Of a DNA stretch of 64,000 bases, positions 24,806 to 36,733 are shown piece by piece (the stretch's first letter is position 1; every line of letters starts with the position of its first letter). The notes under the pieces were generated by a model. It had not been told where the DNA came from, ran no database searches, and saw only the letters and a list, made by a program, of their open reading frames with translations. A program made the translations under genes and the position numbers. Origin of the DNA: Mytilus trossulus (Eukaryota > Mollusca > Bivalvia > Mytilida > Mytilidae); contig NW_026963296.1 in NCBI RefSeq assembly GCF_036588685.1, positions 2,294,001 through 2,358,000 of the forward strand, in the 5' to 3' direction.

Positions 24806-25766
24806 ATCATCGCGGTTTCACGTCAAAGTATCAGTGCAATTACTCGTCAAAGTATCATCGCGGTTTAACGTCAAAGTATCATTGCGATTGTTCGTCAAAG
24901 TATCATCTCGATAACACGTCAAAGTATCATCGCGATTACTCGCCAAAGTATCACCACGATTTTTGGTCAAAGTATCATTGCGATTACTCTTCATAGTATC
25001 ATCGCGATTACTGATCAAAGTATCAAAGCGATTACTCGTCAAAGTATCATCGTGATTACTCGTCAAAGTATCATCCTGATTACTGATCAAAGTATTATCG
25101 CGATTACTCGTCAAAATATCATCGCGATTACTCATCAAAGTATCATCGCGAATACTCGTCAAAGTATCATCGCGATTACTCGTCAAAGTATCATAGCGAT
25201 TACTCGTCAAAGTATCATAGCGATTACTCGTCAAAGTATCATCGCGATTACTGATCAAAGTATGATCGCGATTACTCGTCAAAGTATCATCCCTATTTCT
25301 GATCAAAGTATTATCGCGATTACTCGTCAAAGTATCATCACGATTTCTGATCAAAATATTATCGCGATTACTCGTCAAAATATCCTCGCTATTACTCGTC
25401 AAAGTATCATCGCGATTACTGATCAAAGTATTATCGCGATTACTCGTCAAAGTGTCATCGCGATTACTCGTCAAAGTATCATAGCGATTACTCGTCAAAG
25501 TATCATCGCGATTACTGATCAAAGTAGCATCGCGATTACTCGTCAAAGTATCATCCCGATTACTGATCAAAGTATTATCGCGATTACTCGTCAAAGTATC
25601 ATCACGATTACTGATCAAAGTTTTATCGCGATTACTCGTCAAAATATCCTCGCTATTACTCGTCAAAGTATCATCGCGATTACTGATCAAAGTATTATCG
25701 CGATTACTTGTCAAAATATCATCGCGATTACTCGTCACAATATCATCACAGATATTCGTCAAAGAC
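24806..25766. repeat. 24-bp minisatellite with a 264-bp higher-order repeat
   Basis: About 40 units of 24 bp (consensus CGTCAAAGTATCATCGCGAT followed by TACT) stand head to tail. Units ending TACTGA alternate with units ending TACTCG in the right half. Three variants recur exactly 264 bp (11 units) apart: CATAG at 25216 and 25480, CCC at 25291 and 25555, and TCCTCGC at 25383 and 25647. The right half is therefore a duplicated 11-unit block. The left end (24806-24980) is more diverged. Both strands read open for long distances because the unit is eight codons, giving an apparent 314-residue minus frame (RDDTLTSN repeated) that I do not call a gene. Confidence 0.95.
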
Positions 25767-26165
25767 TAAAAAAGCAGTAATTAATCTAATTTTTGCTTGT
25801 GTGTTTGACTATTTACCAGTAACGTAAAAATGATTCATTCTTCTGCCATTCTCATACCATAAACCATAATCAGATGCGTGAGTACAAATACATAGTTAAA
25901 AAGATACAATGTTCAGCCTTTTTTACGTAATGCTTTGCAAAATTTCAGACAAAAGACTTTGTATCCCATTTAGATGATTTCGATTAGTCGATTGCGTGTG
26001 TGATGTCAAGTTTTTCCATTTTCAAAGTGTTTGACCAAGATGAAGGACATGGTATTTACATTTCAACTCGGGAAAAAATGGTATTAAGGACAGGGGGAAC
26101 TAATGCGTTGCAACAGGTCACACATGAGCCCCTCATACTCATTGAGTCGTTATAAAAAAGGTCGC

Positions 26166-26166
<1 letters not shown>

Positions 26167-26196
<30 letters not shown>
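26167..26196. repeat. Poly-T tract
   Basis: A run of about 26 T interrupted near the start (CTTCTTTTT...). It could be the poly-A tail of a minus-strand retroposed copy, but no body is recognised. Confidence 0.8.
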
Positions 26197-26198
<2 letters not shown>

Positions 26199-27199
26199 AG
26201 TACAAATTTAAGGATCGGAGCATCATTACTCTACCTAAGTGGAATTTCCTCAAGAATTTTTCCTTTTGTTTAAAAATTTAAATTTCTATTAAAATTAAAT
26301 CTGGATCATCATTTGCAAAATTACGTTTTACGTCAACTATTATTATGGTATTCCTAAGCCTTATTAAGATCTGGTACTTCACAAAATAAATAGTGATGTT
26401 GTATAATAACAGTGTCTAAGACTATATAATACTTTTAATCAATAAAGTGATACTAAGTTATATAGAAACAAGATTGTTTTATTTGACTTTTGTAAAATTC
26501 TCTGGTCTAATTGTAATGATACTTTATGGTATTCGGCCACATTCACAATAATTCTACAGTGGGTCATATCTGGGTCGAAATGTTGTTAAACTGTATTTAC
26601 ATATCCTTTGGGGCACTGTGAGTTCTTAAGTTATGAATTCACATTCTTGTTGATTTCTTAACAAGCAAATCGAATTCAAAAATAATTACTAGAATACTAA
26701 TAAGGATCCACATTACTGGCAGATAATAAAATATTTTCAATTATAACCGTCTAATTTTCTAGCCATATTATAATTTTACCTTTCCATGAAACAGTGATGT
26801 TTGTACAATGAATTCAACTCGAAAGCATAGAGGTTCTTGAATGTAAAAAAGAGTCAAAAGTCAGTCAAATATTCCCAAGTAATTTCTAAAAACATTAGAA
26901 CACAATTGATTAAGTCAGTCAAATATTTGCAAGTAATTTCTTTAAAAAATACAACCCAAATGAATTCCAAACGATCTAGTCAAATGAAAAATAGGTATTC
27001 TAACTGCTGTATTTATCTAGGTTGAGACCAACACAATAGGTACGACATGGCAGACTAACAACAGTAAGTAAGTAAGTAAATTATTTATTATAGTGACATT
27101 ATATTATAGACAACAACGGGATGAGTTGGTAAAGACAGATAAAAACAGACCACAATCAACATCAGTATAAACTCCACATTTTTTTTCATTCTTTCATTT

Positions 27200-27380
27200 A
27201 TAGGGGAGCACCATTAGGTATTTTATGGGGGAGGTAGGAGGATTATTTTTTTTTTGTGTTGAATATTGTCATCTGTTGCCTCGCATGCTTTTTTTCCCCG
27301 CAAAAATATTAATTTACAGCTCTTACCGGGCCGGGATATTCATTTTCAAAACATTCCTGCACCCTTCCTTTAATCCCCCA
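27200..27380. mobile_element. Diverged MITE-like fragment
   Basis: GGGGAGCACCATTAGGTATT followed by TTATGGGGGAGG resembles the left end of the 18806 family. The rest is too diverged for a boundary. Confidence 0.35.
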
Positions 27381-28007
27381 GAAAATCATTGGGGAAACCC
27401 TTACGATACTAAAGATGAGTACATCAGGACTAACTTTTTACCCGTTGACCTTACTTCACGGGAAAACACCATGTAAATGCTTATACTATTGTTATTGATA
27501 TTAACCACGAACCCTCTTTAACTAGAATTTATTTTTTCTACAAATATTTTTATAAACGTATAAACCATGTATGTACCTACCCCTAATGTTTGTACAGTTA
27601 CTCAAATTCACAACAAAGGCGACAACAACTTTCGATTGACTTTTCACATATCATTTTGTTAAATGTTTAGGATTTTAATTGAATTTGACAATAAAATTGA
27701 AAAGCTGTATCTTCAGTCAGTTCAAGTATAATCAATTTCCTGTGTTATACATGGTCTTAAAAAGTTTTTGATCTATATTGATATAAACTAAGATCATATA
27801 TTGTGGTAAATTTAAATAACCTGTGTTGACTCTTTTCTGTAAGATGTTTCACACCTTATATATTTACAGTCGTGTCGTATAACAAGAACATGTGAATAAC
27901 CCCAAATGCCCATCTGGGAAAGTTCATTATTGAATGAGTCCGTTGGTGACAAAGCATAAATAAGAAAAACAAACAAACAAAATCAAACCTATACCTATAT
28001 CAAAAGC

Positions 28008-28130
28008 CAAAGGTGGCCTCGGAGGCAAAGTGGTCTAAGTAATCAATAGTCTCCCAACACTGAGGTCGTGTGTTATAATACCGCACGGGGTCCTACTAAA
28101 AAGCGCCCGGTAGCGTCTGAGCGAAGAAAA
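28008..28130 (+). mobile_element. Partial tRNA-derived SINE
   Basis: GGTGGCCTCGGAGGCAAAGT and AACACTGAGGTCGTGTGTTA resemble the head (A and B box region) of the SINE at 15.3 kb. The body is diverged, and it is followed by AAGCGCCC-rich sequence. Confidence 0.55.
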
Positions 28131-28489
28131 AGAGCCAGAGGAAAAGAAAAAGCGCCCGTGGAAAATATATAGACACTTTATTGACATGAGACAACTTTGT
28201 GTCGATGAAATAAGTTATACACATTTATCTCTTTTTTTTCATTTTAGACAAGTATTTTGCAAATTCAGATAATAGACATTTGTAATAAAGCACAAAAACA
28301 AGTATGGATATTTCAATTTAAACAATAATATATGAATACTATTTCGAAAGACAGATAATAATGGATCACAGTTTATGCTGAAGATTTATAAAATGTTAGA
28401 CACCAAAAGACATGTTTTTTTAAAACGATATCAAAATGCAAAATGCAAAAACAACACAGATGATCATATTAACTTTATCCGCGGAACCC

Positions 28490-28905
28490 AATGTCTCGCC
28501 TACTTTTGCTGTTAATCGCAGGCTCAACTATTTTGAGGAAAAAAATATTAGAATATTCCACTCGATAGTATCTTTAGTTAGATTGTAAGTAGCTTCTGTC
28601 CTAGTTTGATGAAAATCCAGGACAGTTTAAGAAAGTAATTAAAATTTCAAAAACTTTAACCATAGAATGAATTTTATGTTTTCTGGCAGAAAAAACTAAG
28701 TCCAGTTATAAGTAAAATACGGAAAAAACGGATTTTTTGTTTTTACAAAATTTACTTCTGGATACTATCTTATGATCATAAACATGCTTCTGTCCAAGTT
28801 TTGAGAAATCCAGGATAGTTTAAGAACGTAATTAGGATTTTAAAAACTTCAAACACAGAGTGAATGTAATGTTTTCTGGCAGAAAAACTACTGACTTCTG
28901 AAAAA
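28490..28905 (+). repeat. Repeat R6, partial copy
   Basis: It shares GCGGAACCCAATGTCTCGCC and the internal AAATACGGAAAAAACGGATT and ACTATCTTATGATCATAAAC blocks with 37275-37870. It ends where the 82-bp tandem array begins. Confidence 0.7.
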
Positions 28906-29255
28906 CGTGACAGTTGCGCTCGACCCAAATCTTAATTGGCTATGATTGTTAGTATTCCTACCGAAGGTCGGTGGTTCTCTCTGACCACGTGACAGATGCG
29001 CCGACCCAAATCTTAATTGGCTATGATTGTTAGTATTCCCACCGAAGGTCGGTGGTTCTCTCTGACCACGTGATAGATGCGCCCGACCCAAATCTTAATT
29101 GGCTATGATTGTTAGTATTCCTACCGAAGGTCGGCGGTTCTCTCTGGCCACGTGACAGATGCGCCCGACCCAAATCTTAATTGGCTATGATTGTTAGTAT
29201 TCCTACCGAAGGTCGGCGGTTCTCTCCGGCTTCCTCCGTCAATTAAACCTGACAA
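28900..29255. repeat. 82-bp tandem array derived from a SINE tail
   Basis: Four units have anchors ACCCAAATCTTAATTGGCTA at 28923, 29004, 29086 and 29168 (periods 81, 82, 82). Each unit includes CCGAAGGTCGGTGGTTCTCT, which is also the tail segment of the SINE at 15.4 kb. The last unit runs on into CCGGCTTCCTCCGTCAAT, a SINE-like 3' end. Open frames on the minus strand are repeats of the same unit. Confidence 0.85.
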
Positions 29256-30224
29256 GAAAAAGCTCACTAGTACTGAAAGTGGCGTTGAACACCATTTCAT
29301 ACTGTACAATGATATTTCCACAAAATAATAAAATGAGGAATGATTGCCTATAAAACATATTCTCCAGAACGATGGTGTGCGATCAACTATCATTTATCAC
29401 CGTAATAAGCCTAACAAACCAATCGATAAATGCCTGATTGCTTTATTAAAGTGTACACGAAAAGTAAGTCTCTTCATAGTGTTTGCATACGCGCTCTTTT
29501 TGCGACACTGGTGTATATAGTTGTAACGTTTGAGCGCTACCCAGTACCTGTGTTATTACAAAATATGACATATTGATTAAATTATATCTCAAAATGAAAC
29601 TAGTGAGTTGATAAACTGCAAGTTGTCTATCAATAAAACTTGAAAGATTTTTGTATTGCTTCTTTTATGAATAAATTCAGGTTTCTATGATGTTGGATCT
29701 ATCTTGTAAAACACTACAACTATTTAAATATTTTCGAATTTTGTCATAGATAAAGAGGAATAACTCATATTTGTATAACCATTAATGTCTAAATCGAAAA
29801 TGTTGAAAATAAACGGTGGACGGAGAATTGACCTAAGAATAAAATGTTTATTACACTGTTTTGCTATGGGGGAGTTGAAATTGAAGGAAGGGAATCCCAT
29901 TCCCATCCTTTTCAAACCACATATAACTCGACAAAAATATGTTGGACCCTGCTATATTTCAGATAAAATTCTAAATATAATCATCGGTTCATCAGCATTC
30001 ACAATATGAGAAAAAGGTACATGTCACCAGGCTTTTCAATATTTTTCCCAATCCAATCGAAATTTTGTTCCTGCCAATCAACCATGGCCGACATGGCTTA
30101 ATAAAGCATAAGGATAAAATGAGGGATTATACTTGGTTTTCATATGATGAAGACATGATCTTTCAATCAGTTTAATTGAGTAACTGCTTGTAATCCCTTG
30201 TTAATTTTTTCTATCATTGTCATT
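29256..30224. other. Gene-free stretch
   Basis: The opposite-strand frames at 29724-30009 have no family resemblance. An R5 fragment begins near 30140. No exon seen. Confidence 0.4.
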
Positions 30225-30695
30225 TTTAGTATGAGCGTCATTTATATCATATTTTGATATGAGCGTCACTGATGAGTCTTATGTAGACGAAACGCGTGTC
30301 TGGCGTACTAAATTATAATCCTGGTAACTATTTACACCACTGGGTCGATGCCACTGCTGGTGGACGTTTCGTCCCCGAGGGTATCACCAGCCCAGTAGTC
30401 AACACTTCGGTGTTGACATGAATATCAATAATGTGGTCATTTTTATAAATTTCCTGTTTACAAAACTTAATTTTTCGAAAAACTAAAGATTTTCTTATCC
30501 CAGGCATAGATAACCTTAGACCGGTTAACCTCAGCCGTATTTGGCACAACTTTTTGGAATTTTAGATCCTCGATGCTCTTCAACTTTGTACTTGTTTGGC
30601 TTTAAACATATTTTGATATGAGCGTCACTGATGAGTTTATGTAGACGAAACGCGCGTCTGGCGTACAAAATTAGAATCTTGGTATCTTTGATAGA
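30225..30695 (+). repeat. R1 in head-to-tail tandem (partial plus full unit)
   Basis: The right end of one unit (GATGAGTCTTATGTAGACGA, GCGTGTCTGGCGTACTAAAT) runs directly into a complete unit that ends GACGAAACGCGCGTCTGGCG at about 30640-30662. The period is about 355 bp. Where the units meet, ATCCTGGTAACTATTTACAC joins the end of one to the start of the next. Confidence 0.8.
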
Positions 30696-31154
30696 TATTT
30701 ATTAGTTTCTTTTGTTACCTATTCTGACATGGGACAAGGACTTTTTTAAACTGAGTTGTATCGTGTATATTGCTTTGTGTTTCTTTATTATAGATTGGCA
30801 AAACATAAAAGGGAGAGTTGAGATCTCACAAAATGTGTTTATGGCCGGGTGCGGGATTTTCTTGCTGCGTTGAAGACCTTGTTATCACCAATGCAAGATC
30901 TATAAAATTGCCCATCAGTATCGGATGTCTTATAAGAAATGCATAAAAACAGACACGTGTATCTATTACATATACAGCATGATTAAATGTACATTTAGAC
31001 ATTTTGTCACTGAAAGCTATTGCCTGATAGGTTGTCATGGGGATGGGGAGGGTTTGTTTTCAAAAGCAAAAAAACACACTAACACATTTGTACCTTAATA
31101 ATTTTGGAACGTCAGACTTAAAATTTAAAATATTAAAGACTTATTACATTTAGT

Positions 31155-31770
31155 AGAGATAATAGTTATCAAAGGTACCAGGATTATAATTTAATACGCC
31201 AGACGTGCGTTTCGTCTACATTAGACTCATTAGTGACGCTCAGATCAAAATAGTTGAAAAGCCAAACAAGAACAAAGTTGAAAAGCATTGAGGACCCAAA
31301 ATTCCCAAAAGTTGTCCCAAATACGACTAAGGTAATCTATTCCTGGAATATGAAAAAAATTCTCAGTTTTGTAACAGGAAATTTATAAAAATGACTATAT
31401 TATTGATATTCATATCAACACCGAAGTGCTGACAACTGGGCTGGTGGTACCCTTCGAGGACGAGACGTTCACCCGCAGTGGCATCGACCCAGTGGTGTAA
31501 ATAGTTATCAAAGGTACCAGGATTATAATTTAATACGCCAGTCGCGCGTTTCGTCTACATACGACTCATCAGTGACGCTCAGATCAAAATAGTTTTAAAG
31601 TCAAACAAGTACAAAAGAGGGACGAAAGATACAAGAGGGACAGTCAAACTCATAAATCGAAAATAAACTGACAACGCCATGGCTAAAAATGAAAAGGACA
31701 AACATACAAACAATAGTACACATAGTTGAAGAGCATTGACGACGCAAAATTCAAAAAAGTGGTCCCAACA
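31155..31770 (-). repeat. R1 in head-to-tail tandem, minus orientation
   Basis: AATAGTTATCAAAGGTACCA starts one unit at about 31160 and the next at about 31502, a period near 342 bp. The second unit is interrupted by a Penelope-like tail (31613-31725) and continues to about 31770. Confidence 0.85.
31613..31725 (-). mobile_element. Short Penelope-like tail inserted in an R1 copy
   Basis: This matches the last ~110 bp of the element at 36620-36733 in reverse complement (AGAGGGACGAAAGATACAAG ... AATAGTACACAT). The flanking R1 sequence continues on both sides: GCCAAACAAGTACAA-like sequence to the left and AGTTGAAGAGCATTGA to the right. The fragment therefore landed inside an existing R1 unit. 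Confidence 0.75.
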
Positions 31771-32106
31771 CACACACACACCATAACATTTACTAAAGTT
31801 ATACATTAAAAATATCTACCAGTAGAGTCTCTGTCGGTAAGGGCTTAGTATAGAAAATCAGAGGGGCACCTAAATATTGGTAGTAATTTGAGTGAAGGAA
31901 ATAAAACAAAATACAAAGAAAAAATACAAATCAAGTTTTAATATTTGAAGTAGCAAGACGCCTGTTTTGGGGTGTTATTCATATACACATCCTCTTGTGT
32001 TATGACTCATTATAAAGTATTTCACTTGACCCATATATTTGTAGGACTTTTTACACTGAAGTACGATGGTGTCTCACGCTAAAATACAAGGATGAATGTT
32101 TGATAA

Positions 32107-32162
32107 AGTATGGTGTTATATCACGTTAACTTTAACGTGATAAAACACCATACTTTATCAAT
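32107..32162. repeat. Near-perfect hairpin
   Basis: TTGATAAAGTATGGTGTT pairs with AACACCATACTTTATCAA around the centre CACGTTAACTTTAACGTG. Arms are about 27 bp with one small bulge. Confidence 0.85.
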
Positions 32163-32359
32163 GGACCAACAGGGTAAAGTTGGAGGGCTTTAAACATTTT
32201 TAAGTACATGGATGTTTAAAAAAACTTATTTGTTTTTGCAAAAGTACAACATATGTGATACACTTTATGATTTACCGGTAGGCTTAAGTGATTGTTTTTA
32301 TATTTAGAAGACCGACCAAGTAATGATTGCTAAAAAGGTGTCTCAAAACATTATATTTC

Positions 32360-32545
32360 CTGTAAATAAAGGCACCAGTAGTAGACCGCTGTTCAAAAGA
32401 CATAAATCGATTGATAGAAAACAAATCCGGGTTGCAAACAAAAACGAAGGATAAAAATAAAACAACTGTACAACAGAAACACTGAAGTGCAACAAAAAAC
32501 AACGCCGATGCAACATACACAGAAACGGTCTATTTGATAACAACT
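32360..32545 (-). repeat. Repeat R7, minus copy
   Basis: Reverse complement of 186-380: GACCGCTGTTCAAAAGACAT, AAATCCGGGTTGCAAACAAA, and AACAGAAACACTGAAGTGC. Two minus-strand open frames here are shadows. Confidence 0.6.
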
Positions 32546-34749
32546 GCCATTATTACTGACTTGGTACAAGACATTTTAAGAAAATGATGGGTAAATGATT
32601 TATTATTTTTAACAAATGGGGCGTATTTAATATTTGGATAATTGGTGTAGCCTGCGTCACAAGTCTATCACTAATGTAAACGCCTCCCCCTTACATTCGT
32701 TATTGTAGACTACAAATAAAAACTTCGTTGATAGTCGGAATATGTAACACTTTTTCTAGAAGCTTTGATTCAAATGCGAGCGAAAGGCGAAGTTCACCGA
32801 GCTTTCTCTTTTTTCGTAGCGAGTACAAATCTTTAAGCCAACAATTTATAATTTACAATTAAAAACATTTACCTTTATTTTACCGACGTGACATTTTAAT
32901 AAAATCGACAATATTCAAACGGGGTCTGCAAAGTAAACTGCAACAGAAACACTAATTTGAATGTATTTCTTCGCACCCAAAAGAAGCAGGATCCAGGCGT
33001 ATACTATTTTGTATATATGTAGTAAAATGGTGGACTAAGGGATGTAAATCCCTTTTCCAGGACCCCAAAAACAAAACACATTTAATTCAGCGACAAAGTA
33101 CGTTAAGGTCTAAATTAATTAAGTCATGTACATTTGGTTTAAAAGTTGTTAATTAAATGTCTTCTTTCTTTATATTCCGGCAGGATCAATTCTAGTTTCG
33201 TTGTATAAACTACTGTGAACGTCATCCAACTACATTTCTTACGTCTATAATTTTTTTTGACCATCAGAAAAAAGCTTATTGAGGCATCGCACTATAGCAT
33301 GACTGTCGTACTTTAGAGTCCTATATCTATTATCTGTGAATGAGCATTTTGCAAAATAATTTCCTTAAAAAAAGATCATTATTTCATCATTCTGTGGAAT
33401 TTATACTTGTGAATATTAAATCTCCAAATGTATTTTAACTTCCCACATCTACCATTTATCTGAAATTCAACATTCTCCAAAAATACGACTAAATCCTAAT
33501 AAATGCACCTCATTACATTCAACATATATAGAAATAGATGTATAAAACAATTTAAATACACTGACTTTGCCATTCGTACTTTCTCTCGTAAAGAGGTTTG
33601 GTTCTTTTTCTGATTTTTTAAACTGAATATTAGCCTGCTGATGGTCGTGTATGCCTTAGTTTATTAATGTCTACTATCTTAAAAACTATGATATGTAAAC
33701 ACTGTAAACAGCAAAAGTGATCAGAAAACAAGATATAAAAAGTTGCATTTCAAACCATTTGAGGACTTATGATAGGAGTTATGGCCCTTTAAAGACGATT
33801 TTTGACTAATTAACGAGCTTTGCCTTTTTTCTTGTCAATTATAAACGATCAATAAAAACTGTGAACAGAAAAAAAGGATTAGATATACAAGATATAAAAA
33901 TATTGCATTATACCCCAAGCAATTGAATATTTTTTACAGTATTATTGCGCTCTTAAATGACGATTTTTTGGTAAATCATTTTTGGATATTTTGCTAATTG
34001 ACTTGACAAAAAGTATATTGATAGATAGAAACTCTATACATTGAAAATGACCAGCATTACAAAAAGGTTAATGTAATAAAAATCGAAAGCTCTCCCTTGA
34101 AGTAGTAATTTTAAAAAGATAATTATTTAGTAACTTTTGAGTGTCTGCATACCATCTCTCAATATATAAAACAAGATCTACAAAAATACAAATATGACCA
34201 AGCCCATTACACTTGTTGTCCATTCTTTTGATGTGTTTTGCCATTTGGTTTTGCCATTTGATAAGGGACTTTCCGTTTTGAATCTTCTTCGGAGTTCAGT
34301 ATTTTTCTAATTTTACTTTATATTTTGGATAACCCTTAATACTAGTATTGGTTGTTAGCCTTAAAATGATTTTTTTTTAATGATTATTGAGGATTTTTTT
34401 CTATTATTACTCATTTAACATATGACTGATTCAGGCTCCGCAAAGTCTTGTTAAAATGTATTTTTAAATAAAATTGATAATTGCAATGTTGAAATTGTTT
34501 TACAAATTGGGAACAAAGTAGAATTCAATTTTTAAAAATATACTTTCTTTGAGGTTATAAAATTCAAAATTGTGTTTGTTTGTTTGAAATAAAATGAAAC
34601 AGAAATTCTGGTTCCTGCGTACTGAAAAAAATCAATAAAAATATTTGCCCGAAACACATGCTTTTAAGTACAGCTCTTTGTAAGAACCAGTCAGAGTGCG
34701 ATACATGATGTTTTCAGATTTCATCTATAATTGGCCTAGTAGAAGCAGT
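32546..34749. other. Gene-free stretch
   Basis: A degenerate tandem pair is visible at about 33700-33980 (AACAAGATATAAAAAGTTGC and ATACAAGATATAAAAATATT, each followed by an ACGATTTTT block). R3 is at 34195-34310. No exon seen. Confidence 0.4.
34195..34310 (+). repeat. Repeat R3, partial
   Basis: TTGTCCATTCTTTTGATGTG and AAGGGACTTTCCGTTTTGAA match the right part of R3. Confidence 0.6.
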
Positions 34750-35208
34750 AAATGGATACTGCTCCAAAAACATTTTTAAGTTGGAAAATATGAGTGGTTG
34801 CCATGGTAAAGGACACTCTATTTTTTGGTTGTTAAGCGTGGTAAAATCTTTCAAAAAACAGCTAAATCACCACAATTCAGAGCCTTTGGTCGAACTTGGT
34901 TTAAGCTTCATTTGAGTGAAGATTGTATGTCAACCAAATTTGTAAATAATTTGAATAGTTTTGCGAAAAAATGCATATTTTCAACTTTTCTGAAATTGGG
35001 ATTTTTTCGAAATTATCAAATGTTCTCTGGTGTTTTTCAGAAAAGTGCAAACGTGTACAGAATAGTTAGCGCAGTAGTTATCAAGTTTGGATACTACTTT
35101 CACAAATTAAATAGAAAAATGCGCAGGATTTTCTTCAGTTTTATCCCCATAGCAACCGATTTTTCCTTGAAAACGGGATTTTATTTGCAGAATATTGCAG
35201 TTTAAGAG
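34750..35208 (+). repeat. Repeat R8, left part of plus copy
   Basis: This matches, in inverted orientation, 41840-42280 (for example GAGTGGTTGCCATGGTAA, TTGTTAAGCGTGGTAAAATC, GTTATCAAGTTTGGATACTA). A 126-residue open frame here is a shadow. The copy is split by the Penelope-like element and resumes at 36734. Confidence 0.8.
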
Positions 35209-36434
35209 TCACGACACTTACCAAAGAGGAAATCCTGGATAATCATAGGTCTGTTCTTTGTTCCTTTGGTATTTCAACCGAAGATGAAGAACTGGATCTT
35301 CCATCACTGTATTGGATACCTAAACTACATAAGTGTCCTTACAAACAACGGTATATTGCTGGGTCTTCCAAGTGCTCCACGAAACCCCTTTCTAAATCAT
35401 TAACATCCATTTTATCAGCAATCAAAGACGGGCTTCAAAGTTATTGTGAAACTGCCTATTCTAGAGGTGGCGTGAATCAGATGTGGATACTTAAAAATTC
35501 CAAAGATCTTTTAGAGTACATACAATCTAACTCTCTTTCATTTTGTAACAGTATTAAAACATTTGACTTTTCTACTCTTTACACAAGTATTCCACATTCC
35601 AAACTAAAAGAAAAATTAAAAGAGTTGGTATTACTTTGCTTCATAAAAAAGAATGGCCAACGTAGATACAAGTATCTTGTCTTAGGGAGGGATAAATCAT
35701 ACTTTGTAAAGAACCATTCTGATTCAAACAAAAAATTCTCTGAAACCGATATTATCAAGATGCTTGATTTCTTGATTGACAACATATTTGTTACGTTCGG
35801 AGGACGTGTTTTTCAACAGACTGTCGGCATCCCAATGGGAACAAACTGTGCCCCTCTACTTGCTGACTTGTTTCTTTATTATTATGAGGCTGACTTCATG
35901 CAGGAACTTCTTAGGAAGAAAGATAAGAAGTTAGCAATATCCTTTAACTCTACTTTCCGCTATATAGATGACGTTCTTTCACTAAACAATTCAAAATTTG
36001 GTGACTATGTGGATCGCATCTATCCCATCGAATTGGAGATAAAGGATACTACAGATACAGTTAAGTCGGCTTCATATCTTGACTTACATCTAGAAATTGA
36101 CAATGAGGGTCGGTTGAAGACAAAACTTTACGACAAAAGAGATGATTTCAGCTTTCCAATTGTGAACTTTCCATTTCTAAGTAGCAACATTCCAGCAGCA
36201 CCTGCATACGGGGTATATATCTCCCAATTGATACGATATTCCCGTGCTTGCATTTCCTATCATGATTTTCTTGATAGAGGGTTACTGCTCACAAGGAAGC
36301 TATTAAACCAAGAGTTCCAAATGGTGAAGTTGAAATCATCCCTTCGTAAATTTTACGGACGCCATCACGAGTTGGTTGACCGTTATAGAATAACCGTTTC
36401 ACAAATGATATCGGATATGTTCCTAACGTCGTAA
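35209..36434 (+). pseudogene. Penelope-like reverse transcriptase fragment
   Basis: One frame stays open from the insertion point to the stop at 36432-36434, about 407 residues, with no start codon at the 5' end. Motifs in order: YWIPKLHK, a template/fingers-like segment (about residue 45); FDFSTLYTSIPH, motif A (about residue 117); GIPMGTNCAP, motif B; RYIDDVLS, motif C with the catalytic Asp pair; then the SYLDLHLEI region. This order and the spellings match Penelope-like elements. No GIY-YIG endonuclease is seen downstream of the RT, and the N-terminal part is lost, so the endonuclease state cannot be judged. The frame has no internal stop, suggesting recent insertion. Confidence 0.85.
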
Positions 36435-36733
36435 CTACAATCCCCTTCCCTTTCATGAATTTGACCTACCGAATTAGACTATTTACCGGATTTGTAATCA
36501 CATAAGCAACACGACGGGTGCCGCATGTGGAGCAGGATCTGCTTACCCTTCCGGAGCACCTGAGATCACCCCTAGTTTTTGGTGGGGTTCGTGTTGTTTA
36601 TTCTTTAGTTTTCTATGTTGTGTCATGTGTACTATTGTTTTTCTGTTTGTCTTTTTCATTTTTAGCCATGGCGTTGTCAGTTTGTTTTAGATTTACGAGT
36701 TTGACTGTCCCTTTTGGTGTCTTTCGTCCCTCT
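35209..36733 (+). mobile_element. 5'-truncated Penelope-like retroelement
   Basis: The element is flanked by TTTAAGAG at 35201-35208 and 36734-36741, a likely 8-bp target duplication. It interrupts a copy of repeat R8: the uninterrupted R8 copy at 41.5-42.3 kb (minus) reads straight across the junction. The element begins inside a reverse-transcriptase frame, so it is 5'-truncated and dead as an autonomous element. About 300 bp of 3' sequence follows the stop and ends CGTCCCTC. The same 3' tail occurs alone at 46095-46300 (minus) and 31613-31725 (minus), as expected for 5'-truncated copies. Confidence 0.85.

Larger units (their letters stand above)
25767..28007. other. Gene-free stretch
   Basis: Contains the poly-T tract, the diverged MITE-like fragment and a short duplication at 26855-26945 (AAGTCAGTCAAATATT...CAAGTAATTTCT twice). 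No exon seen. Confidence 0.4.

Noticed and set aside
24818-25762. A 314-residue minus-strand and a 242-residue plus-strand open frame
   Set aside because: Both are read-throughs of a 24-bp tandem repeat whose length is a multiple of three. There are no splice sites, no family, and the opposite strand is equally open.
24806-25766. Possible CRISPR-like array
   Set aside because: The units are contiguous 24-bp tandem repeats with no unique spacers, in a eukaryotic setting.
34825-35205. 126-residue plus-strand frame
   Set aside because: The sequence is repeat R8, also found inverted at 41.8-42.3 kb where the frame is broken.
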